Under the pieces are notes generated by a model that saw only the letters and a list, made by a program, of their open reading frames with translations, was not told the DNA's origin and searched no databases. A stretch of 64,000 nt of DNA from Vicugna pacos (lineage: Eukaryota > Chordata > Mammalia > Artiodactyla > Camelidae). Position numbers and translations under genes: made by a program. Positions 50,106 to 62,400 of this stretch are shown piece by piece (the stretch's first letter is position 1; each line of letters opens with the position of its first letter). The stretch lies in the NCBI RefSeq assembly GCF_048564905.1, contig NW_027328746.1:1302001-1366000 (forward strand). The letters run 5' to 3'.

Positions 50106-53100
50106 GTAAGTACACCCACCAGGGAGGGGGTCGGAGTTTGGATCTGCATGTTTTAGTATTCAGATTCTGGCACTGGACAGCTTACAGTGTTCTCGCTGGG
50201 TTTGAGAGACTGTTTCTGTAGTGATTTCTTTGGTTTCCAATAAATTTGCAGAGCTGTCTCCTTCAGTTGAGTTCTGATGAGTTCAGTGGGGGAGGGCTTG
50301 TGAAATTGGGGCTGGCAGAGAGGTGCAATGAAGACTAGACACCGTCTGGCTACCTCTCAATTTTTATGGGCCAAAAATGCTTGTCTTGTTTTCTTTTCTC
50401 CTCCATCCACCCCTCCAGGTCAGGGAGTCGTCTTCAAGAATTTCTTCCTAAAATATAAAGTAATGATGAAGGCAGTGTGTCTCTTAGGTTGATTTCATTT
50501 GACTTGGGTTCATTGTTAAGGATTTTCTGGTGAGGTTTTTATGAGCTCTTAAAAGCTGGAAGAGCAGCACAACCAAGGAGAGAAAGTCAGAGAAACGAGT
50601 CAGCGGCCCCTGTGGGGTCTGGGGGACGAGGGCAGGAGGTGGGGCAGAGGCAGCACCGTGGCCTCCCCTGCAGCCCTGAGGCCAACGTGCGCATGTAAAG
50701 CCAGCATCTCTTGTCGCCATGTGTTCTACCAGGACTGCCACTAAAGGAATGCGTGGAGATTTGAGGAGGCCTTACCTTTTACCCTCTTGTCAAACATCTT
50801 TAATGCTGACTGTATTTATTCAAGATGACACAGAGATCACCTGAAGAGCGTGAGGGAGCGGTGCTTGCTTCCTGTCCTGCCTGCCCCAGGCTCACTCATC
50901 AGACACCTGATTCTTACAGGCACTGCAGTGCCCATGGGGGGAGCTCTGCTCCTCGGGGAGCTGGACACGGGGGTGCTCACATTGGAGCCGGTCGCACCAG
51001 CGCTGATCCCACTCCACATGGTGAGCCCTTTGTGTAAGCAGTAGAGGTGGGATCCAGAGTCTTCCTGTGTCTACGGAGTTCTCAAGTAAAGCCAACTTGG
51101 AGGAAAGAAAGAAAATGCCTACTGTTCATGACTGTGTCCTAACGGTTTAAAGCTCACTGGGGAGCACACATGAGATCTCATCCAGTAAATACTCTGGGGT
51201 CTTGACTCTGACTCGTCATGTATTTGGCATTCTCATAATGTTATTTCTCTTAAAATACGTCTAAGAAATCATTTTTGTGTGATGGTTCTGTGTGCGTAAG
51301 GGTCCTGAAGAAACTGTTGTGGATGGAAGTGTGGGCATCAGTGGTACCAGAAGGGCTGGTGGCCCTGGGGGCTGCCCGAGCTCCACACCATTTGTTACCA
51401 GCAGTCTTTCAGATTACATCTTATTCCAGAGCTCACCGGGGCTCCCATCTCTCACTATGTGTCTTGAGAGAATATTTGTTCAGAGGGGAGGGGACAGGGT
51501 GCTTCCAAGTCTGGGTTCTGGGGTTCCCTGTCTAAAGGTGGCACTGGCACAAATCCTTTATTCATGGAGTAATGAAGGCCCCCATTCTCGTGGCTAATTG
51601 GGCCTCCCTGTCCTTCTTCATGTGAGGAGCCGGAGGGCTTGGGTAAGGCCCCCAAACCTGTTTTTGGTGAGCTTTCAGCCCTATCACACCACCTGGGTTG
51701 TCCCGTTTCAATCACATGACTGATTTTTGCAGGTAGGTGTGACCCCTGGACAGTGCCTGGGGCTTCCAGGTTTCCCCGACAGTAGGGATACTGAAGAAGG
51801 TTCACCCCGTAAGGTGTGTTCGGGGGCCTCGAGGACAAGTAGGGACTCACAGACAGACGTCTTGATGGGTGGCGATCAGGCCTGAATCTTGGAAGAAGAG
51901 AAATTCCGTTACTGTTGTAACAGTGAACTTAAGGGAAGATCTGATGCAATTGAGATTAAAAATATTATCTGGTTTTTATTGTTAGCAGTAGTGGTTTTTA
52001 ACCCTTAGACCAAGTCCTCGCTTTTAATAAGAAATATTTTGTAACCTTTCTTTTTTGGTGCCCGGAATTGAACATCATAGAAAGTGTAACCTAGGTATAA
52101 ATATGATAAACAAATAGACAGGTAGATGGAAAAATGGGGTACCTAAATTCTTATATTATGGGGCATTTTATATTCTATGCTAATTAGTGACCTCTCAGGA
52201 CAAAAGGCACATACAAAGGAAGTCACTTATAATAAACTGTTTTTCCAAGCCTTACCTAATTGGGAAACAATTGGCTTCACAATGTTAGCGCACCTCCCAG
52301 GTCCTCGGGGAACACTCCTTGTCAGTGTTACACTTGCTGATGGTGTCCTGTGCCAAGTGCAAGCAAATGCTGTTCGGAAGCTGCCCGGAGGCCGACTCCG
52401 GGGATTCCTTCTCCGTCGCAGCTGTGAGGGAGCCTTGCCTTTCCCGACCACAACCACAGAGGCGGTTTTAAATCTGAAAACGGCCATACCAGTGTATATC
52501 ACAACCCCCACAAGATATGTTGAATAAAGTAGAAAACTTTAAGTGTCTCCTTTAGGATAGAAATAGGATATAAAATAAATCATGATGTAAAAAATTCTAG
52601 TGCCCGAATAAGTGCTACATTACACTGGCTGCATTAATATGTTAGACAACTTCATTACCACTTTTCATACCACATATCGTAGTTAGATTTTATTTACATT
52701 TTTTTCCCTAAAGAAAAAAAAATTCATATGATGCGTTCTTGTGTCAGAGGTGACGAGCAGAGAGCAAGTGTAAAACCGGGAATCGTGATGCTCGTCAGTC
52801 TAAGATCAGCTCCGTCACCGCACAGATCATCTTAACTCATTTTACTGCACTTTTTGGAATTATCTTCTCACTTGGAAAAACCCCTGTGTCAGTTAGATTT
52901 GTTAGTAAAACAATTCTTTTTCTTACCTAGAGCATCAGTGATGTTTTCAAGATGATAAAAAAAAAAAACTTGCCCATGGCATTTAAACAGTTGCTTGTTC
53001 TCGTAATTCATGGCTCACGGTCTCGTATTTGTCACAACTGGAGAACTGTGTTTTCTGTGTGCAAATTCTCATTGCTTTGGTGACGCAGGGACACGTGTCC

Positions 53101-54728
53101 TTACTGGATGGAGTATGATAGTAGCTGTTTGCATTCTCTCCCTAAATCTGGAGTCCTGTGTTATGTTTCCTGTTAACTTAAAAAATATGAATATTGTTAT
53201 TTACCTAAATAGCTAACATCGCACGAGTGATGCATATCAAATTGGTCCAACAAGGAATTCCAATATTAAATGAGACAGTAATTTCACAACCCACTATTCC
53301 AAAAATTTGGATTGATGGTTCAATTATACCAGGGACATTAGCTGTTTTAATTGAATCAATCATTGGTTTCTTCAATAAAAGTTTCCATTCCATCTGCTCT
53401 ATTGGTTTATTTTTCTTCAGTGTTTCATTTGCTTTCTTTCCCAAATATATATGATTTTGGCTTTTGTCATTGAAAATCATTGCTGGTTTTGCTACCTCAT
53501 GCTGGAGAGGAAGCCTTGTGACTGTTCTATAGTCACTGAGTTCATAGTTGTATGAGTGCTTAATGCCACCTTGCAAGGGTGTGGAGACCTAATGAAGTGT
53601 GTACATAAAAGGCTTATTCTACACCGAGTGCAGGGTTAGTGTGAGCAGCCCACGTCATCAGTATCATAATTAATCCATTACAATCATCCTCTGTTAATCA
53701 GTGTTATCCTTCTAACGTCTCCAGGAGAGGAAATGTAGTATTCTCAATGCAAATTTTGCCAAACTTTTAGTCAATTCAACACCTTTAAAGCTTTGCTGTC
53801 AATAGGACTGTGTGCCTGGTATCCCTACTTTTGCTTCTCCTGACCCAGGACGTGGTCTCCTCGGCTGATGATCCACGAGACACTGGATTCTTGGTCTCAT
53901 GGCTCTGTGTGTTCTGGGACATCTGGGGACTTCAGCACTGTTTTAGGGGCTTTGTGTCCCACCTCTTCATAGCATTGCTGAGATGAGATCTGTGGGTTCA
54001 CCCTGATTCTTGAGTGTACGGTGCATTTTTTCTAGAACCAACACAAGCCAGCGTGGCAGCACTGCTTTGACCACGTGCTGGGACAGCGTGTGCTTGTCAG
54101 TTCTTGGGTTTAAAATTTTCTGCTCTAATTTCTAAAATGGGGCATATTGACAGATACACTCTATGTAAACAGGAGCTCTGTGGAGTTTTCAGCAACTTCT
54201 AAGAGCATAAATATTCCTGAAGCAGCTAACCTTCCTCCCAAGAAGTGAGGAGCAAGCCGGCAAGTTCTGGGTGCCTGTGGCGGCCAAGCTCTGCAGCCCA
54301 GGCTGCTCACTGAGGCGCAAGGAGAAAAACTTAAAAACCTTCTTCCATGTTATCTTTCACAGAATCTCAGACCTGAACGTTTTAATATTTAAAGAGGGTT
54401 TTTTTTAATAAATTATTTTTTTCCTTTTTCAGTATTATTAGGTAGAATTATTACAGTTCAACTCCACATACACATATAGCATGTAAATACATGTATAGAG
54501 TACACTGCAACTTTTTAGTTAACATATATGTACTAATTATTGTTTCTAAGAACAGATTATAGCTTTAGATTTTTAAACTTACATAGTTACCAGAGGAATA
54601 AAGCCAACTACAAAAGAATAATAAACAGAATATGGTAATCCAATCACAAAGGACAGTCAGATGTGCTTACACATATTCAAGAAATCAAAATAATAATTAG
54701 TTCACTGGTGGTCTTATTATTATTGCTA

Positions 54729-54954
54729 TTAATTTTAGATTCCTCATAAATGAAGTCATATGGCATTTTTCTTTCTCTTTCCACCCCACTTCACGTAGAA
54801 TGACAGTCTTCAGGTCCATCCATGTTGCTGCTAATGGCATCTTTTATGGCTGAGTAGTATTCCATTGTAGATATGTATCACCTCGTCTTTATCCAGTCAT
54901 GTGCTGATGGACATTTGTGTTGTTTCCACGTTTCTTGTTCTATGTCCCTTCTGG
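54729..54954 (-). mobile_element. L1 3' fragment, mirrored copy
   Basis: Right-arm copy of the L1 fragment at 25960-26185, inverted with the arm. Confidence 0.85.
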
Positions 54955-55591
54955 CAACAATTACTGATTTTAAATATTTTCCACCTTAAAAATCCTTCCT
55001 GAAGGAGATGTGGTAACAGGAATCAAAAACAGTTACAGCACAGGGTTGTGCGTGATGGGCCCTGGGGGCTTGGTAGGAAGGTTGGCGGAAAGGATTTCCG
55101 ACTCTGATCAAACGAATCCTCCTATTGTAGCCTTGCTGACCGCCTCTCTCACTGCCTGCCCTACAAGTCAGACCAGTCCCTTCTGTGAATCCCACTGTAT
55201 TGTGCACAAATTTTGTCCAATTGGTGTCATCCCGCAGGGACCTTCGGTGAGGCACCTAAGCTCCTGTGTTGGTTTCTTCCATCAGCCCTTAACTTCCTTG
55301 GGGCCAGGACTGTCTCATTGCCCCAAGAATCCCTAATGCCTAGTGAGAAGCCTGATACAGCTGGTACTTAACGAGCACATGGGTCAAATGGAAAAACCTG
55401 ATCAAAGGAAAGACCCTCATTTTTCAGACATGCCTACTTGAGTACATAGGATAAAATGACATGTCTTCCTGGGATTTGCTGTCAAATACTTCAACAAAGG
55501 ACAAGGCAAAGAACAAAGGTCTGAATAAAGGAAATATGGAAGTTTGTGTATTCCTTAATCTGGGTGACGGGCTTATTGTACTATACTTATT

Positions 55592-56402
55592 TTTTTTAAC
55601 ATTTTTTATTGATTTATAATCATTTTACAATGTTGTGTCAAATTCCAGTGTTCAGCACAATTTTTCAGTCATTCATGGACATATACACACTCATTGTCAC
55701 ATTTTTTTCTCTGTGATTTATCATAACATTTTGTGTATATTTCCCTGTGCTATACAGTGTAATCTTGTTTATCTATTCTACAATTTTGAAATCCCAATCT
55801 ATCCCTTCCCACCCTCTACCCCCCTGGTAACCACAAGTCTGTATTCTCTGTCCATGAGTCTTTAGATTCCACATAGGAGTGATCTCATATGGTATTTTTC
55901 TTTCTCTTTCTGGCTTACTTCACTTAGAATGACATTCTCTAGGAGCATCCATGTTGCTGCAAATGGCGTTATGTTGTCGGTTTTTATGGCTGAGTAGTAT
56001 TCCATTGTATAAATAAACCACATCTTCTTTATCCAGTCACCTATTGATGGACATTTAGGCTGTTTCCATGTTTTGGCTATTGTAAATAGTGCTGCTATGA
56101 ACATTGGGGTGCAGGTGTCATCCTGAAGTAGATTTCCTTCTGGATACAAGCCCAGGAGTGGGATTCCTGGGTCATATGGTAAGTCTATTCCTAGCCTTCT
56201 GAGGAAACTCCACACTGGTTTCCACAGTGGCTGCACCAACCTGCATTCCCACCAGCAGTGTAGGAGGGTTCCCCTTTCTCCACAGCCTCTCCAGCATTTG
56301 TCATTTTTGGATTTTTGAATGACGGCCATTCTGACTGGTGTGAGGTGATACCTCATTGTAGTTTTGATTTGCATTTCTCTGATAATTAGTGATATTGAAC
56401 AT
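55592..56402 (-). mobile_element. Young L1, mirrored copy in right arm
   Basis: Reverse complement of the insertion at 24512-25322, including both copies of the 16-bp target site duplication (55576-55591 and 56403-56418). Shared insertion point and duplications show that the L1 was in place before the arms were copied, or was spread by conversion afterwards. It is not an independent insertion. Confidence 0.93.
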
Positions 56403-57928
56403 TTGTACTATACTTATTGATGTATACTTAAGTTATTTTATAATTTTACTAACATTAGCTGAATAGCAAGTATTAATACATATTAATTATAACCCTTAGA
56501 GCTGACCAAACTTACCCCACATAAAATCCTTAATGTCCTAATAGTCTGCCTTATAGAAATCTTTTCCCACAAAGACAGGAAAAAAGGGACAGACAGATCC
56601 CTGCAGTGTTTCCACGTTGTCAAAAGACCAAAGGCAGACACAAAATAAGAGATTCTAAAAAAGATAAAGAGGCTGAAATCAATGTCCCGAAAACGTAGCA
56701 AAGAATTCTAAATGGCCCAACTTAACTAACCTCAGCACTGCCGCATCAAGAATGGGGCAAATAGCACCTAGTGGATTTTTTTTAAATAAATAAATAATGA
56801 TCCAGTTCCTACCACAGGCAATTATGATAAGACTGATTATAGGTTCTAACACCAAATAGTGTACAAATTATAATTTCTACTTGATTCAAACTGCTTCTTC
56901 TATAAAACCTGAATCTTTTTATTCTTAAGACAGATTTGTGGCATATGACCTAGTGATAAAATTTTCAACCCGTTTGTATTCAAAAAGTTCACCAGTGTGA
57001 GAGTTTATTACATCAACTATTGCTTTTTGGGAAACCCATGTGCCTTGTCACTCTCTTTCATAAGATTTCCTGTGGAAAATTCAATCCCTCATTCAGGAAA
57101 GGGCTGAACAAACGGTCTGATGGAAAACCTTCATACACTGCAACACAAGAAAATGAAAATGACTGTGAGCAGCCCGTGAAGCCGGCAGACACACACAGCG
57201 CACGGCTGTGTTCCCGCCTCGACTTTCTGTAACCAGCAGGGAAAAGGTGCATCTCAAGAAATAGACATAAACACTTTTCAGATCCTGAGAACACAATTTC
57301 CCTTTCAGGGTTTAGTGGGCTTCCATTTAATTCTATGAGAAGTGTTTAAAACAACAGAACAGCAGCTGAGATAGGGTTTAAAGTAACTTTTATGTCTTAG
57401 TGAAAATAAAGCCAGCTGATAGTTATCATTTTTACTTTATTTGATCTCACTCTCCTACTTTACCTCCCCAACCTCCTCCACAAAATGATGGTGAACAACC
57501 CCTCCTGGGTCAGAAGGCTAAGTAGAAAGTACCAATCACATGGAGGTGTGCTTTGTTGTTTTATTTTCCAAAAGAAACATGTTTCATTCATGTGATTTAA
57601 TAATTAAGATCAAGAAACAAACTCTATTCAATAAATATTAGCCAACACATGTCGTCATAGCTGCTCATCAGGTTTGGCCCCAAGTTACAAACATTTACAT
57701 GCACATCTGCCATGTGCTGTCATGGGACATGGTGAGTGGGGACAGGGTCTCTGCTCTCACAGGGCACACCGCCTGGTCGGGGAGGCAGTGTTCAATCATT
57801 ACCGTTTCTTTTAATGTACTTACAAATTACGGGAAATGCTATTTAAAAAGAACAAAATGAGTCAATGAAAGTGAAAAATACAAGGACTGTATTTAGGCTG
57901 AGGGAAGACAGGGAACATCTTTGAAGAG

Positions 57929-58924
57929 CTGACACTCCACTGAGACCCAAAGGACAACTCTGGTGCTGCAGGTGAAGGGCAGGGACACACTGATAAAGGG
58001 CTGATATCCAGAATATACCCAAATCTCTTTAAACTCAACAAGAAGAATGAATAACCTGATTAAAAAATGAGCAAAATGCCTGAACACACACCTCATCATA
58101 GAAGAAACCTAGATGCCAAAGAAGTCTATGGAAACATGCCCCACAGCATCTGTCATCAAGGGGCTGCAGACTGAAACAGCGAGGTACCACTGCACACCTG
58201 TCAGAACTGCCAAAACGCAGAACACTGACAGCACCGAATGCTGGTGAGGACGTGGAGCGACAGGAATTCCCATGCATTGCTGGTGGGAATGTTAAATGGC
58301 CCAGATACTTTGGAAGACGGTCTGGCAATTTTTTACAAAACTAAACGTACTCCTACCATATGATCCGGCAACTGTGCCCCTTGGTGTTTACTCGACAAAA
58401 TGGAAACTTATGTCCACACACAAATCTGCATACAGATGTTAATAGCAGCTTTATTCATAATCACCAGAGCTCAGAAGCAACTAAGCTGTTCTTCAGTAGG
58501 TGAATGGATAAATAAACTGTGGTCCAGCCAGAAAATGGACTATTATTTGGTGTTAAAATGAAATGAGTTATCAAGGCATGGAAAGACATGGAGGAACCTT
58601 AAATACATATTATTAAGTGAAAGAAGCCAATCTGGGAAGGTTCTGCAACTGTCTGATTCCAACTGTATGGTGTTCTGGGAAAGGCAAAAGCACAGAGACT
58701 AAAAGATCAGTGGCTGTCAGAGGCTAGAGGGGATGGAGCAATGAATGAGGTGCAGCATGGAGCATTTTTAGGGTCACTGAGACAGACTACTCTGTATGAT
58801 GCTGTGACGGTGGATACATGTCATTGTACATCTGTCCAAACCCACAGAGTGCACACCACCAAGTGTAAACCCTAGTGTCAGGCATGGGATCTGGGTGATG
58901 ATGACGTGTCAGTGTAGGTTCACC
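57929..58924 (+). mobile_element. Old L1 (L1M-like), mirrored copy
   Basis: Right-arm copy of the L1 at 21990-22985, here reading on the plus strand. Its ORF2 remnant includes the TATGATCCGGCAACTGTGCC region and TGAATGGATAAATAAACTGT. Confidence 0.85.
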
Positions 58925-58961
58925 CATTGTCGCAAGTGCACGCTCTGGTGCAGGCGTCAAT

Positions 58962-59169
58962 AGTGAGGAGGCTGTGGGGACAAACTGCAGTTCACACCCC
59001 CAATCCAGCCCCAGCCACCGCTGTTAATAAAGCTTTGTGGGTGTGTGGATTGTCCGGCTGCTCTGGCGTCTGAACAGCAGAGCTGAGCAGCTGCACCAGA
59101 GATCAGGAGGCTTGCAGACCCTGAAATATTCACTCCCAAGCCCTTGACAGAAAAAAGTCTGCTGAGCCC
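58962..59169 (-). mobile_element. hAT-Charlie-type element, mirrored copy
   Basis: Right-arm inverted copy of the element at 21745-21952, with one base change at 59088 that alters a chance reading frame (Ser to Ala) but no gene. Confidence 0.75.
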
Positions 59170-59267
59170 TGTTCTACACGAATCAGAATTCACCCTGATG
59201 AGACAGGACAGTAGGGCCCAAACCAGGCGTGGTTAATGGGACTGAAGCAATGTTTTAGTTCCAACAC

Positions 59268-59481
59268 CTTTGCTGAAGTCCTGCAGGTCCAGCGACAGAC
59301 TGTAACCAGGAAGCGTCTGTAGGAGGAGTCGGTAGCAGGCCTTCCAGCCAGGCTCCGGGATGCCGGGGGCCACGCGCTGCACGGGGGCCACCCGCTTGAA
59401 GAAGGCGGAATTGCATTGGAAGCCGATCAACTCATAGAGCTCAGAGAGGATGCTGCACTTCTGAATTCTCTCCTCGGAACG
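59268..59481 (-). pseudogene. TRAPPC9: TRAPPC9 exon, inverted copy in right arm
   Basis: Exact mirror of the exon at 21433-21646, with the same open frame, acceptor and weak donor on the minus strand. The two copies face one another across 37 kb with identical translations. Whether the broken upstream exon is also duplicated lies beyond the right edge of the window. Confidence 0.85.
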
Positions 59482-62400
59482 CTGAAGCACAGGGAGAAAA
59501 GCAACAAGCATCTGAACGAAACATGTAAGTGAAAAAAGACACGTAAAAAAGGTTTTCCCATAAAACAGAGACCCGATGACACAGGAAGGAAGAGGAAGGC
59601 TGACTTTGTACACTGACAGGACCGGATGCAGAAACGCAGGGAAGCAGCGCTGTGCAGACGCTCCAGACCCCCTCCGGGCCCCACCTCTCCGCGTTCAGCC
59701 TGTCCTTTTACTAGAAAGACATGTATTCCCTGAAACAGAGGAATCTGCTACCTACACATGAGACGCAGAGAAGGGAAGGAGCAAAAGGAAGGGAAACTAA
59801 AGGAACAACAGTTCATCTAGACCCTAGGCTTTGGGCGGGACTTTCACCAAACACACAACTTCTCAAAGCACAGAGCACACAGTGAGAGGCTGACAGAGTG
59901 ACTGCGACTTCTGCTCCTTAAGCAGCAGCTACCTGCCAGCACACGCTGCGCCCCTTACTGAATCATTACAATCATCTCAGAAACGATTACTACCCCGGCT
60001 CACAGGCAAGGACACCTGAAACTCGGGGAGGAATTATTATCATCCTGGACAAAGTCCCGCGGCCCACAAGTGTCAGAGCCTCCAGCAGACCCTGGACTAA
60101 GATGCTCCGCTTCACCACGGGTCCTGAGCCTCAGGCTGAGGCCACGTCAGGTCTGCACGGGCCCAGAGCACAAGCCTGTGGGACAGGGAATGGTCCCACT
60201 CGAAGTGCCAGGCCAAGACCCTCAGGAACCTATGAAATGAAACCAAATCCCCAAACTCATTTCCAACCCACTGCCCTGTCCGGGAGGACTGCTCGGCACA
60301 TCTGCGCTGTCACCTGTGCACAGGCTGAGCAAGGGGCCCAGACAGTGACGTGACGTCCCAGTGGAAGTGGCTCGGAGACCACTTCATCACAGGACAGACT
60401 CTCCCGGCTTCCAACGTTAACTCTCCATTCCATTTCCAACTGGAAAGTAAGTTTAGACTTGTTTTCCTCTCCTAGAAACAAAGAGAGTGGTAACATCAGC
60501 AGGAAACTCAAGACAGAGGAAGAGTCTCCTGGCCATCTGGAAGGATAGGCCGGGGAGGGAACAGAGACAGGGATCAGGAAGACCCGTGTTCCAGTCCAAA
60601 GTCTGCACGTCACTCGCTTTGACAGTTTCCTTATTAATACAGGGGATAAAATCTAATTATGATTCTTGGGAAAACTATATGAAATAACGTATGCCACTAG
60701 CATAGGTCTAAGATCCTCCATGAGTGTTCCAGAAATGGACGTGATCGTGGTTAGTTACTGTCTGCCAAGTCTTGGGTGCTAAGCCCACATCAGCCAGCCA
60801 GAGATGTGCCAGAGAATGCCTCACCAGCCAGCAGCCTTCTCCAACTTGGAAACTCACAGTGTCTGAAGAAGAGGCAGTGGTGGATGCTTTGGGACACTCT
60901 GGAGGTAGCACTCCAGTGATGACTTTAAAAAGCTGGGGAGAATTTAGGGGACCATAGAGTTCAAACACAGAAAACACATTCCATGTCTACCCACATTCAT
61001 CTCTAGCCATGATGATTCAGAGAGGAAATACATATTCAAACTTACACCAATTTCCCACATAAGTGCATCAAAACAATTTGGGAAGAATGTAACTTGCTTC
61101 TCTAGATCACAAAGCGGGGATTACAAGGTTTGTACTGAGAGCCCTACTTGTAGAACTTCTGCTAACATAACTGGGTCCACTATCAGTTATCATAATTCGA
61201 AGAGAAGGATGGACAAGAACAAAGCCAAGCTATTACGCTCCAGTCTTTTTTTGGGTTACAATGTCACAGAGAAGACGGGCAGGTCAACAAGGAGCCACTC
61301 TGCCGTGATCACGGAGCCGGGGAACGGGATGGGCGGCAAGATGTACGACGCAGCCGCAGCTGTGCACGCGCTTCTAGGCAGGTACCCAAAGTCACCTCGA
61401 CAAGGTGTCAAACGCTTGTGCCCACGTCATCATCACCTGACATGTATTAAAGAGAAATGAAAACCTATAAACGGCCAATACCCTTGGTGGGTACACCGTC
61501 CAAAGAGCAAAGTCATAGTTTGACAACTGGCCATCTCGGTTCCCTGGGATTCATTCTTGGAGAACCTTAAAAAACACTCCTCTGTCCTCAAGAAGGGCTG
61601 CCTACTTGCCCTATCTTTGGCTCAGGGATACAGCACGTTCACGTGGACTTTAATGTCTGCACAGATTTGACTGTCTTTTTCCAGGTTCACTTGTCCATTC
61701 TGAAGAGGCCTGAGTTAAGTCCATCTTCCGTAAGATCAATTTTCTCCAGTGACAACTCATCGAGCCTGCAATTAAAAGCCAACTGAACAGGACTGTCCTC
61801 AGCAAAAAATGTCACCCACCCTTCACTGCTTTCTTAATCTCCTCTCCTGGCTAATTGCAACAGACTAACACCTCCCTCTACCCAGCTCCCCAACTATGTC
61901 AAACAGAAAGTAAGGTCCATAAAAGAGGAGACAACTCCATAGTCACCTCTGAATTCCTAGCAAATAGTAATGACAATAAATAGAACTATGATTATGGCTT
62001 CTATCCTTTAAAACCTTTCTGGTTATTTAAATGAGACCTTGGAAGAGAGGTGTTTGGGTCCAGTATCTTGATCCAGAAGACTCTGGAGGCCTTTTTCGGA
62101 ATGGCTGTCCACTGATTCATTCAAAACACAACTTCTCATTCCGGGAGGAGCTGTGATTTTCTGCCAGGAGTTTGTGGTCACTCTCATGCCAGAACAGCTT
62201 TAAACTATATCCTTATTTTGGATTTGTTATTTTTCCCCTCTTCCAACAAAATTCACTTTCCTTTCTTTCTTGCCTTGAGGAATGTTTTGTTTTTCTCTTT
62301 TTTTCTAATTCACCCTTTAGTAAAGCAGGCTTCTCAGGATGTGCTTGGCCTTACATAGGATCAGCCATCCAACTCCCAGTGTGAGAGGCCTGGGGCTCAC

